Below are positions 1-7,829 of a DNA stretch of 64,000 nucleotides, in pieces. The stretch is taken from the NCBI GenBank assembly GCA_964571135.1, contig CAZMZW010000001.1, positions 558,001 to 622,000 on the forward strand, in the 5' to 3' direction. The translations under genes and the position numbers were made by a program. Below the pieces are notes generated by a model. That model was not told where the DNA came from and searched no databases. It was given only the letters and a program-made list of their open reading frames with translations. The first letter of the stretch is position 1; each line of letters starts with the position of its first letter. Origin of the DNA: CAZMZW01 sp964571135. Lineage in GTDB: Bacteria > Chloroflexota > Anaerolineae > Anaerolineales > Anaerolineaceae.

Positions 1-32
1 GGTGTTCTTTTCACCTGAATCCGTGTTGTGTT

Positions 33-518
33 ATGTCTGAGGATGTTATTCTGATCAAGCGCGATCATACCGGCAGGGAGGTGTGGCGATATTCAGGCCG
101 GCAGTTGCGTGTGGCTAAGGCCGGAATGCTTGTCGAAGCGCGCTTTAACCGATCTGATCTGCCATTTTATGGAATGATTTTCAAACAAAATGACCGTTTT
201 GTAGAGTTATATTTAGTTGACCATTGGTTTAATATTTATGAAATTCATGATTGTGATAATGATGCAATCAAGGGCTGGTATTGCAATGTCACCCGTCCTC
301 CTTTAATACAACCCGGTCAAATTGCCTATGATGACCTGGCGCTTGATCTTTTGGTCTATCCCGATGGACGTCAATTGATTTTAGATGAAAACGAATTTGA
401 AGAATTAGAGCTTTCTCTTGAGGATCAGGATAATGCTCGAAGTGCGTTAGAAAGATTAAAAGAGTTATTTAAAAATCCCGCCCAATTCAGATTTGAAAAC
501 CTGCTTGGACGGGATTGA
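33..518 (+). CDS. DUF402 domain protein (FomD-like fold)
   Basis: A 161-aa cytoplasmic protein. The block GWYCNVTRPP around residues 81-90, followed by YDDLALDLLVYPDG around 99-112, is the conserved core of the DUF402 family. Characterised members of that family are metal-dependent nucleoside diphosphate phosphatases (FomD and relatives). The C-terminal 35 residues are acidic and probably helical (ELELSLEDQD). No signal peptide or membrane segment is seen. The start is the first ATG in the open frame, and the gene begins 32 bases into the window, so its upstream partner is unknown. It converges with the DUF4126 gene, leaving 4 bases between the two stops. The family is clear from sequence; the phosphatase role is inferred from relatives. 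Confidence 0.75.
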   Translation: MSEDVILIKRDHTGREVWRYSGRQLRVAKAGMLVEARFNRSDLPFYGMIFKQNDRFVELYLVDHWFNIYEIHDCDNDAIKGWYCNVTRPPLIQPGQIAYDDLALDLLVYPDGRQLILDENEFEELELSLEDQDNARSALERLKELFKNPAQFRFENLLGRD

Positions 519-522
519 TCGG

Positions 523-1104
523 TTATTCGCTGCGCGAACGTTGTTTTTTTGGCTTTTCCCTGAGGAAAAAATAATAGAATGCCCAGCTAACAAAGGTAAT
601 CAAAATCAGGAAGACCAAAAAGGGTGCAATAATGGATGCCACTGAGACAGCTGTGGAAGTGGCGTCTTCTGCCATGCTTACCGGAACATTCGCTGTGCCA
701 CCAGTTGCAACCCCGATTGCCGGCCGGATGACCGCCGATTTTGTTACATGGATGCTTCCTGCAACGATGAGCCCCAGCGCAAGAGCAGCAACAGGGCTGA
801 TCCCTGACACCACATGGGTATTGGCAGCAAATACGATCGCTCCGGCTGCCGGGCGGACCAATGTCTGAATGAGATCATTGACATGATGCACCACCGGGAC
901 CTTGTCCACAAAGAATTCAATGACTAAGAGAATTGTCAGCAGCCCGATGATCCACCAACTGGTAAGTCCGTCCCAGGGAGCATCCAGGTGGATCAGATTG
1001 GTGAACTTCGCCATCAGTGCTACCACCAGAAGCGGGATATAGGCATTCAATCCGGCGCTTGCGGATAGACCGAATGCGGAAAAGACTCCTAATAAAACAT
1101 CCAT
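523..1104 (-). CDS. DUF4126 integral membrane protein
   Basis: A 193-aa hydrophobic protein with about five membrane segments (roughly residues 5-33, 48-66, 85-115, 120-140 and 155-177). The N-terminal stretch GLSASAGLNAYIPLL and the later GGTANVPVSMAEDATS match the DUF4126 family, whose function is unknown. The C-terminus is short and very basic (KPKKQRSRSE), which would place it in the cytoplasm. It lies 18 bases downstream of the DUF2085 gene on the same strand, so the two are probably co-transcribed. A good ribosome site (GGAGG, read on the minus strand) precedes the ATG. It could be a small-molecule or ion transporter, but nothing in the sequence settles this. Confidence 0.75.
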   Translation of the reverse strand: MDVLLGVFSAFGLSASAGLNAYIPLLVVALMAKFTNLIHLDAPWDGLTSWWIIGLLTILLVIEFFVDKVPVVHHVNDLIQTLVRPAAGAIVFAANTHVVSGISPVAALALGLIVAGSIHVTKSAVIRPAIGVATGGTANVPVSMAEDATSTAVSVASIIAPFLVFLILITFVSWAFYYFFLREKPKKQRSRSE

Positions 1105-1122
1105 TAATACCTCCGTAATAAT

Positions 1123-1923
1123 TTATAAAACTAAACTTGCCCATGTACCGGTCAGCGCCAGCCGAACAGCATCCAGCAGGATAACCTGCAATAGGGCACA
1201 AAAAAGACCGGCATTGATCATCAGCAGCAATTCTCTAAATTTTCTGAAGCTGTTCTCCTTATGCAAGAGTATGACCCAAACAATAGTATATAGAATAGTT
1301 AATAATGCGATGACCGTTATCGTACTTATATACGCAAAAAGAGTCATCAAGATTTCATTGTTGAGATAAATCAAAGAAATAATTAATATCGCTCCTGCTC
1401 CCATAATGAAAAGTGTCTTCTTATCAATTGGTGAGATTTTATTGAGGTCTTTCCAAATGGTAATGTTGAAAAGAATAAATAAAACTGCTGAAATACATAA
1501 ACCCATTCCAAATCCAGTCATTAAACGAAAAGTGTTAGTAGGTGTGTAAATTGCGATTTTCCCAAGAGCTCCATAAAAGAACGAGTTGACCCCATCCACA
1601 AGCCATGCAATTATTAAAATTCCAAAAATGATCAATAATATTTTTGAGGGAATTCCTGATATCTTCCCCTTGGTTAATGATAAAACGACCATCCCATAGA
1701 ACACACCCAAATACATACCCATGCATCGGCTGCAAAGGGGAAATGTTATCGAGCCAATCTTGAAAGAATGCGATGGAATTTGGTGACAGACCGAATAACC
1801 GATGGCCTGCAATTTACCCAGCCATCCTGGCGGAGTATGCACCAGCCAAAACAAGAAAAGGATCAGAGTTGCTAGTGCCAAACCTATCTTGAAAACCGGA
1901 CGAATGTCTTTAGGTAACTTCAT
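1123..1923 (-). CDS. DUF2085 integral membrane protein
   Basis: A 266-aa membrane protein with about seven hydrophobic segments. Residues 44-75 carry the DUF2085 signature: a CHQIPSHSF block followed by PLCSRCMGMYLG, with a CxxC-like pair near the membrane. In this family the Cys/His residues are suspected to bind a metal or cofactor, but no function is established. The segment after about residue 100 is less conserved and ends with an Arg/Lys-poor hydrophobic tail. It is the first gene of a two-gene minus-strand unit with DUF4126 and is divergent from the Mg2+ ATPase leader, whose promoter starts only about 30 bases away. Confidence 0.75.
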   Translation of the reverse strand: MKLPKDIRPVFKIGLALATLILFLFWLVHTPPGWLGKLQAIGYSVCHQIPSHSFKIGSITFPLCSRCMGMYLGVFYGMVVLSLTKGKISGIPSKILLIIFGILIIAWLVDGVNSFFYGALGKIAIYTPTNTFRLMTGFGMGLCISAVLFILFNITIWKDLNKISPIDKKTLFIMGAGAILIISLIYLNNEILMTLFAYISTITVIALLTILYTIVWVILLHKENSFRKFRELLLMINAGLFCALLQVILLDAVRLALTGTWASLVL

Positions 1924-1950
1924 TTGAAAATTTATTATAGTCTGCCTTGC

Positions 1951-1979
1951 TTGACAGTTGCTTGAAATTATGACATACT
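1951..1979 (+). promoter_or_regulatory. sigma-70 type promoter of the mgtA leader
   Basis: TTGACA at 1951-1956 and CATACT at 1974-1979 are separated by exactly 17 bases. The -35 element is perfect and the -10 matches four of six consensus positions. Transcription would start near 1986, about 228 bases upstream of the ATPase start codon, producing a long structured leader. Confidence 0.6.
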
Positions 1980-2041
1980 ATTTTTTATTGAATAAGTAAT
2001 TTGATATTCGCCATCCTATGGATGAGGAGGTGATGTGCACT

Positions 2042-2092
2042 ATGTGTAGTAGTAAACCTAGTGCTGCAGCGTCCCTCCTCGTAAGTCGATAG
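2042..2092 (+). CDS. candidate 16-aa leader peptide
   Basis: The frame reads MCSSKPSAAASLLVSR then TAG. It has a ribosome site as good as any in the window (AGGAGGTGAT, 7 bases before the ATG). The last codons run through the left arm and loop of the 12-bp hairpin, so a translating ribosome would melt that hairpin and could alter formation of the downstream terminator. Leader peptides of about this length control mgtA in enterobacteria, but this sequence is not similar to MgtL. Coding status is a prediction from ribosome site and position only. Confidence 0.35.
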   Translation: MCSSKPSAAASLLVSR

Positions 2093-2113
2093 AGGACGCT
2101 GCAGCCAAAAAAC

Positions 2114-2140
2114 AAAAAACCGCTCTTTGGGCGGTTTTTT
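2114..2140 (+). terminator. intrinsic terminator in the mgtA leader
   Basis: A perfect 10-bp stem AAAAAACCGC / GCGGTTTTTT with a 7-base loop and a run of six T. It lies 74 bases upstream of the ATPase start and downstream of the leader peptide, so it must be bypassed for ATPase expression unless a second promoter exists in the short gap. Confidence 0.8.
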
Positions 2141-2213
2141 GCTGTTATTTACCAGTTTGGGTTTTACGAAAAAACCCCTGATGATAAAATCAGTAATACG
2201 AATAAAGGTGATT

Positions 2214-4742
2214 ATGAAAACGATCAATATCGAATTCCCCTGGAGCCTGACCAAAGACCAATTATTGAAGCAGGTTTCTACCAATGAAAATGGTCTTTCA
2301 AAAAAGGAAGCAAAATCCCGCCTGGAGATTTACGGAAAAAATTCACTTTCCACCCGTGATCAGGCAAGTGCATTTCAAATTCTTCTCAGTCAATACAAGA
2401 ACCCAATATTATGGATATTGATCGTGGCAACCCTCATTTCGGCATTTTTAAGAGAATGGGTGGATGCTGCCATCATTCTCGCAATTGTGCTGGGCAGTTC
2501 TTTATTGAGTTTTTACCAGGAATATTCCGCCAGCTCCGCGGCTGCCAAGTTGCGTCAGCGTATTCAAATTAAAAGCAATGTAATGCGCGAAAGCCAGGTC
2601 TTTGAGATTCCTGCAGAAGAGATCGTTCCGGGTGATATCGTCACCCTTTCAGCTGGCAGCCTGATCCCGGCTGATGGGGTGATCCTGACCTGCCAGGATT
2701 TTTATGTGAACCAATCGGTAATGACCGGTGAGACCTATCCAGTGGAAAAATCAACTGGTGTGGTCTCAATTTCAGCTGCCATGGCTGAGCGCAGTAATTA
2801 TGTCTTCATGGGTACCAATGTGCGCAGCGGAAGCGCCACAATATTAATTGTCAAAACCGGTTCGGCCACTGCTTTTGGTCAAATTGCAGGGAAACTTTTA
2901 CTTAAACCACCTATGACAGACTTTGAACGCGGTATCAACCAATTTGGCGGGTTGCTTACCACGACCATGTTGATCATTGTTCTTTTCGTCCTTGGGTTCA
3001 ATATCATCTTTGGTAAACCTGTGATTGATTCTTTGTTGTTTGCCATAGCCCTGGCATTGGGACTATCTCCACAATTACTTCCAGCCATCGTTACCGTAAC
3101 CCTAGCCAGGGGTTCGCAGATCATGGCTGAAAATGGCGTGATTGTACGCCGATTATCCTCGATTGAAAATTTGGGTAGTATGAATGTGTTTTGTTCTGAT
3201 AAAACCGGAACAATCACTCAGGGGGTAGTGCATCTGGATGGTGCTCATGATATTAATGGTGTCGACTCTGCAGAAGTCTTTAAATTAGCCTATTTGAACG
3301 CTATTAATGAGACCGGATTATCCAATCCCCTCGATGAAGCGATCGTTGCCTCAAAAAAACTGGATGTCAGTAACTATAAGAAAATTGACGAAATTCCCTT
3401 TGATTTTGTTCGCAAACGTTTGAGTATTGTGGTCACCAATAGTGAGGGTAAAAACCTGATGGTCATGAAGGGGGCAGTGGATCAGGTTTTGGAAACCTGT
3501 ACAAAAGTGCTTGATAAAAACCAGGAAATGCCATTGGATGCTCATTATAAAGAACTTCTTCAAAAAAGGTTTTCAGATTGGAGCGGACAAGGGTTTCGCG
3601 TTTTAGGTGTGGCATCCCGCATCCTGCCTCCACAGGAGGACTACACACGTCTTGATGAGCATGACCTGACCTTTCACGGATTCTTATTATTCTTTGATCC
3701 CCCAAAAGAAGGGGTAATAGATACCATCCGTGAATTGGAGAGCCGGGGGGTGAAATTAAAAATCATCACCGGGGATAATAAACTTGTTACCCTGCATCTC
3801 GCTCAGTTGATCAATCTACAGCTGGAAGGTGTTCTAACCGGTTCTGAGATCGATTCAATGCCGGATGAAGCATTGTGGCACGCTGCTCCCAAAACCAATC
3901 TGTTTGTGGAGGTGGATCCCAATCAAAAAGAACGCATCATCCAGGCGTTACAAAAAAGGGGATTCGTGGTTGGTTATATGGGCGATGGAATTAACGATGC
4001 CCCGGCGTTGTATGCTGCGGATGTGGGTATTTCGGTCGATACAGCTGTGGATGTGGCCAAGGAAGCGGCAGATTTAATTTTATTGAAAACGGATCTTTCT
4101 GTTTTAAATAAAGGGGTTATATACGGACGGAATACCTTTGCCAACACTCTAAAATATATTTTTATCACTACGAGCGCGAATTTTGGGAATAGTTTCAGTA
4201 TGGCTGGCGCATCGCTCTTTCTGCCCTTTTTACCATTACTGCCCACCCAAATTCTACTGACAAATTTCCTTACTGATATCCCCAGTCTCAATATTGGAAC
4301 AGACCGGGTGGACGAGGAAATGGTGGCCAAACCGACTCATTGGAATATTAAATACATCCGTAATTTTATGCTCTTATTTGGGGCCATCAGCTCCTTTTTT
4401 GATTTTCTGACATTTGGGACTTTATTGCTGATCCTGCATGCCAACGAAGTTCAGTTTCATAGCGGCTGGTTCATTGAATCGGTGCTGACTGAGCTTTTTG
4501 TGTTATTGATCATGCGAACTCGGAAACGCTTTTATCAGAGCATGCCTTCGCGCAGCTTATTGATCACCACCTTCATCATTGCTGTAATTACAATTTCATT
4601 GCCTTTTCTTCCGTTGGATGTCGTACTGGGTTTTTCTCCTCTCCCGCTGCAGATTATGCTGGTGATTGTTGGAATCACTCTTACCTATGTGATGGTTTCA
4701 GAGCTTGCCAAAAAATATTTTTATGCCCATAATCAACTTTAA
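2214..4742 (+). CDS. mgtA: Mg2+-importing P-type ATPase (P3B type)
   Basis: An 842-aa P-type ATPase that would import Mg2+ across the cytoplasmic membrane using ATP. Seen in sequence: the actuator TGE motif (MTGETYPVEKS), the phosphorylation loop CSDKTGTITQG with Asp329, the hinge GYMGDGINDAPAL, and paired N- and C-terminal membrane bundles. The C-terminal segment with TNFLTDIPSLNIGTD is typical of the MgtA/MgtB branch rather than Ca2+ or heavy-metal pumps. The frame is open back to a TTG at 2127, but that lies inside the terminator. The ATG at 2214 has a ribosome site (AAAGGTG), so I start there. The structured leader implies regulation by attenuation, presumably by Mg2+. Confidence 0.88.
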   Translation: MKTINIEFPWSLTKDQLLKQVSTNENGLSKKEAKSRLEIYGKNSLSTRDQASAFQILLSQYKNPILWILIVATLISAFLREWVDAAIILAIVLGSSLLSFYQEYSASSAAAKLRQRIQIKSNVMRESQVFEIPAEEIVPGDIVTLSAGSLIPADGVILTCQDFYVNQSVMTGETYPVEKSTGVVSISAAMAERSNYVFMGTNVRSGSATILIVKTGSATAFGQIAGKLLLKPPMTDFERGINQFGGLLTTTMLIIVLFVLGFNIIFGKPVIDSLLFAIALALGLSPQLLPAIVTVTLARGSQIMAENGVIVRRLSSIENLGSMNVFCSDKTGTITQGVVHLDGAHDINGVDSAEVFKLAYLNAINETGLSNPLDEAIVASKKLDVSNYKKIDEIPFDFVRKRLSIVVTNSEGKNLMVMKGAVDQVLETCTKVLDKNQEMPLDAHYKELLQKRFSDWSGQGFRVLGVASRILPPQEDYTRLDEHDLTFHGFLLFFDPPKEGVIDTIRELESRGVKLKIITGDNKLVTLHLAQLINLQLEGVLTGSEIDSMPDEALWHAAPKTNLFVEVDPNQKERIIQALQKRGFVVGYMGDGINDAPALYAADVGISVDTAVDVAKEAADLILLKTDLSVLNKGVIYGRNTFANTLKYIFITTSANFGNSFSMAGASLFLPFLPLLPTQILLTNFLTDIPSLNIGTDRVDEEMVAKPTHWNIKYIRNFMLLFGAISSFFDFLTFGTLLLILHANEVQFHSGWFIESVLTELFVLLIMRTRKRFYQSMPSRSLLITTFIIAVITISLPFLPLDVVLGFSPLPLQIMLVIVGITLTYVMVSELAKKYFYAHNQL

Positions 4743-4750
4743 GGTATATC

Positions 4751-6115
4751 TCAGGATTTTTTATTCCAGGCAGCGTTGGAAGGACGGATCAGGTTCCTTT
4801 GCCAGAAATATTTAATCGTATCCAGCAATTCATTAGGAACCAGGTTCACATTATTTGATGGATCAGGCCCGAACCGGAAATTATATTCATTCACCGATTG
4901 ACTATAAGGCAGGTAGGAAGTGGACCATTCCCAGATGGCATAGTTCCAGCCATTGGTTTCAAAAATTTCGGTCTGATCATAGATGAATTTGGCTGCATTG
5001 GGAACCCACCGTTCTATGCCATACTCATTGACGGCAATTGTCGCCTTATTAGTTGTGGAATAAGTTAGAACTTGCTGAAATATACCCATAAGCCATTTTT
5101 GATCAAATTGTTCCATCTGACCATCACCGTTTAAATCATAATTTCCCGGATATCTATTACGGCTGGATGTTTCTTGTTGTGTATAGAGCAGATCGGGTTG
5201 ATATTGATGAACATCATAGACAATATTTTTCCCTGGAAAAGGTTGTAGATAGGGTAGCCAGTCGACATTGCTGTATCCTGCACCTCCTACAATGATGGGT
5301 GTGTCCTGATCCACTTCACGGATGGTGCCGATAATTTTTGGATAGAATTGATTCCAGTCAAATAGAGAATTTGAATGAAGAGGATAAAACTCCTTTGGGT
5401 CCGATATGTTTAGTAAGATGTCATCCGAATTTGGCTCGACCATTAATTCATAACCCACAACTTCAGGATGATTGCGATAATGCTCTGCTGTTGTCTTCCA
5501 CATTGCTGCCCAGGCTTGTTGGGCTGCTTCGTCCTTCCAGACGCTATCATTGAAATATCCTTTCCAATCCGCTTCACCCTTGCAGCATAAGCTCCATTCT
5601 GCTCTTCCGGGGCCAGTGCGGAAGGCAATGGTTGCAAATAGATCCGCTTTGGCCGCCATTTCCAGCAGGTTATCCAAATTTTGTTGAAGTACAGGGTCAA
5701 CCTGGTAAGGTGGGTTTTCGGTGAATATACCGGGTATTGAAAGAACAATGTAATTTGCCCCCAGGACAGCCAGCTGGTTAAAATCTTCTTGAATGAAAGG
5801 AGGTCCCACCTTGTCAAATCCTTTGGTATCTGCGTCCACCTCCGGCAGAACCAATGATTGCCAGATGTTGGCTCCGCGCAATTGGGTTTTACCGCTTGCC
5901 CAGAGATCCCATTTTGTCAAGATTATATTAGGGATAACAGTGTTTTCCTGAACGGTAGTGTCCTGAGTTGCCTGGCGGGTTGGCTCTCGCTGTAATTCAG
6001 AGGATGAATGGCTCGGTGTTGGGAGGGAAATGCTGCAAGAGTTTAAGAATGAGAAGAGAAAAATTAAAAAAACAAAGCCCGTTCTTTTTGTGTGATTAGT
6101 CACTTGATTCCTCAA
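4751..6115 (-). CDS. secreted lipoprotein glycoside hydrolase, GH5/cellulase-like
   Basis: A 454-aa protein with a lipoprotein signal peptide (hydrophobic residues 13-26, lipobox LNSC) and a Ser/Thr-rich linker to about residue 60, followed by a (beta/alpha)8 catalytic domain. The acid/base glutamate is probably in LMVEPNSDD, and the nucleophile in IAVNEYGIERW, the usual order for clan GH-A. It would hydrolyse a beta-linked polysaccharide or oligosaccharide outside the cell. A DLNGDGQMEQFDQ stretch resembles a calcium-binding or dockerin-like loop inside the domain. It converges with mgtA, with 8 bases between stops. Exact GH family and substrate cannot be fixed from sequence alone. Confidence 0.7.
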   Translation of the reverse strand: MRNQVTNHTKRTGFVFLIFLFSFLNSCSISLPTPSHSSSELQREPTRQATQDTTVQENTVIPNIILTKWDLWASGKTQLRGANIWQSLVLPEVDADTKGFDKVGPPFIQEDFNQLAVLGANYIVLSIPGIFTENPPYQVDPVLQQNLDNLLEMAAKADLFATIAFRTGPGRAEWSLCCKGEADWKGYFNDSVWKDEAAQQAWAAMWKTTAEHYRNHPEVVGYELMVEPNSDDILLNISDPKEFYPLHSNSLFDWNQFYPKIIGTIREVDQDTPIIVGGAGYSNVDWLPYLQPFPGKNIVYDVHQYQPDLLYTQQETSSRNRYPGNYDLNGDGQMEQFDQKWLMGIFQQVLTYSTTNKATIAVNEYGIERWVPNAAKFIYDQTEIFETNGWNYAIWEWSTSYLPYSQSVNEYNFRFGPDPSNNVNLVPNELLDTIKYFWQRNLIRPSNAAWNKKS

Positions 6116-6284
6116 AATAATTTCAAATTATTAATTTTAAAAAGAAGGAACATAAGTATGATACTCTTTTTCCCGAAGAACGAATAATCATTGATGTAAA
6201 AAATGATTCTATTTATTTAAAATATAATTTATTTTAGAGTACTATAGGTTTCTCCTATGCTTTATTGAAGGCGAGAAAAGAAAA

Positions 6285-7802
6285 ATGAAATTAATAAAAC
6301 CCTCTTTTTTATTGGTACTAATAGGTTTATTGGTAATCACTGCATGCAATTCCATGCAGACTCAAACATCTTCAATTATCCCGACTTTTTTTCCTAAGAT
6401 ATCTCCAACGGATCTTTTGCCGATCGCTTCACAGGTGGTCAAAGCCAATTTACTTCCATCCCAACAAGATATCCCACTTTTTATGAAAAAAGCGAGCATC
6501 TATCAGGTTAAGGTTAGTATTGCAGATGATTTTAAATCCCTTATTGGGAGCGAATCTATCCAATATTCAAATAATGAATCTACCAATCTGACTGAAATAT
6601 ATATCCAGCTCTTCCCCAATACGTTTGGGTCATATTTAAAGATTGAAAAAGCAACGATTAACGGCGAAGTGATTCGACCCAGACTGGAATTTAATGATAC
6701 GGCTGCCTGTTTTGTCCTAGACCAACCGCTAAAACCTGGAGAATCGTTGCAATTCCATTTAGATTATTCACTAGAAGTGCCTACGGATTCCCAGTTTAGC
6801 TATGGTTTATTCGTTTATGCAGATGAAATTCTCTCCCTGTATCAATTTATCCCGCTTATCCCTGTTTTCAACGAGCAAGGCTGGCAGGTGAGTGAACCAG
6901 TGAGGATGGGTGATTTGACCTTTAACGACACCAGTTTTTTTGATGTACAGGTGGATGCCCCTGAATCTTTGGTGATGGCTGCGTCCGGCGTGCGTATATC
7001 TCAAAAAAAAGAAAACGGGCGCCGTTTTGAAACCTATCTGGCGGGACCGGTGCGTGATTTCTATTTGGCAGCCAGCCCAAATTACAAAATCACTACTGCT
7101 AATTGGCAGGGGATCACTATCAATAGTTATGCAGCTCAGAATTTTCAAGTGAATTCAGATCTGGTACTTGCCACCGCAAGACACGCTCTTGAAATCTATT
7201 CCAATGAGTTTGGCCCTTACCCTTATACTGAACTTGATCTGGTGAGTGCGCCGATGCAGGGTGCTTTAGGTATGGAATATTCGGGTATTGTGGCATTATC
7301 AGTTGACTTGTATGATCCTTTGACCGGTTCGGAAAATAGCATGTTTATGGAATCTGTTGTTGCCCATGAGGTTGCCCACCAATGGTTCTTTAATATCATA
7401 GGCAGCGATCAGGTGAATGAGCCCTGGCTTGATGAAGGTATGGCCCAGTTTGCAACTGGAATGTATTTTCAGGACCTACGCGGTGATACTGCTGCAAAGC
7501 AGTATCGTCTTAGCTGGCAGCAGCGCTGGCAAAGGATCCAATCTCAACCCATACCGATCGGTTTACCTGTCTCTGCTTATAAGGTAGAACAGTATTCGCC
7601 CATAATTTATGGACGTGCACCCTTGTTTATTGAATTCTTGCAGGAGAAACTGGACAGGGGATTGTTTTCAAATTTCCTGCATACCTATTACCAGAAATTC
7701 CAGTGGGGAATTGTTTCCACTGCTGGATTCCGACAGACCGCGGAAGAGATATGTGCTTGCAGTCTGGAAAACCAATTCAAGGATTGGGTTTATCCCAAAT
7801 AA
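6285..7802 (+). CDS. M1 family metallopeptidase-like lipoprotein
   Basis: A 505-aa exported protein with an N-terminal hydrophobic signal and lipobox (VITACN). The peptidase core carries VVAHEVAHQWFFN followed 18 residues later by EPWLDEGMAQF, the HExxH...E zinc site of gluzincins of the M1 (aminopeptidase N) type. GALGMEYSGI upstream corresponds to the GAMEN-type substrate motif, here altered. The beta-rich N-terminal domain (residues 60-270) matches the M1 saddle domain. It is shorter than typical M1 enzymes because the C-terminal helical domain is missing, as in many bacterial relatives. It lies 27 bases upstream of the sensor kinase and may be co-transcribed with it. Confidence 0.8.
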   Translation: MKLIKPSFLLVLIGLLVITACNSMQTQTSSIIPTFFPKISPTDLLPIASQVVKANLLPSQQDIPLFMKKASIYQVKVSIADDFKSLIGSESIQYSNNESTNLTEIYIQLFPNTFGSYLKIEKATINGEVIRPRLEFNDTAACFVLDQPLKPGESLQFHLDYSLEVPTDSQFSYGLFVYADEILSLYQFIPLIPVFNEQGWQVSEPVRMGDLTFNDTSFFDVQVDAPESLVMAASGVRISQKKENGRRFETYLAGPVRDFYLAASPNYKITTANWQGITINSYAAQNFQVNSDLVLATARHALEIYSNEFGPYPYTELDLVSAPMQGALGMEYSGIVALSVDLYDPLTGSENSMFMESVVAHEVAHQWFFNIIGSDQVNEPWLDEGMAQFATGMYFQDLRGDTAAKQYRLSWQQRWQRIQSQPIPIGLPVSAYKVEQYSPIIYGRAPLFIEFLQEKLDRGLFSNFLHTYYQKFQWGIVSTAGFRQTAEEICACSLENQFKDWVYPK

Positions 7803-7829
7803 ATTAAAATCAATCTAAAATAGATCAAA

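Larger units (their letters stand above)
1986..2142 (+). ncRNA. structured leader or small RNA upstream of the Mg2+ ATPase
   Basis: This is the transcribed stretch between the promoter and the terminator. It contains a perfect long Shine-Dalgarno site AGGAGGTGAT (2025-2034), a 16-codon open frame (2042-2092), and a perfect 12-bp hairpin (arms 2063-2074 and 2094-2105). The 19-base hairpin loop holds CTCCTC (2075-2080), which can pair with GAGGAG at 2024-2029 inside the Shine-Dalgarno site. An intrinsic terminator closes the unit. Such an arrangement fits an attenuator controlling the downstream ATPase, or an independent sRNA. I do not recognise it as an M-box or another named riboswitch. The end points are inferred from promoter and terminator. 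Confidence 0.5.

Noticed and set aside
1985..2210. M-box or other known Mg2+ riboswitch
   Set aside because: Conserved M-box core elements are not found; the hairpin and peptide arrangement is different, so only a generic leader is called.
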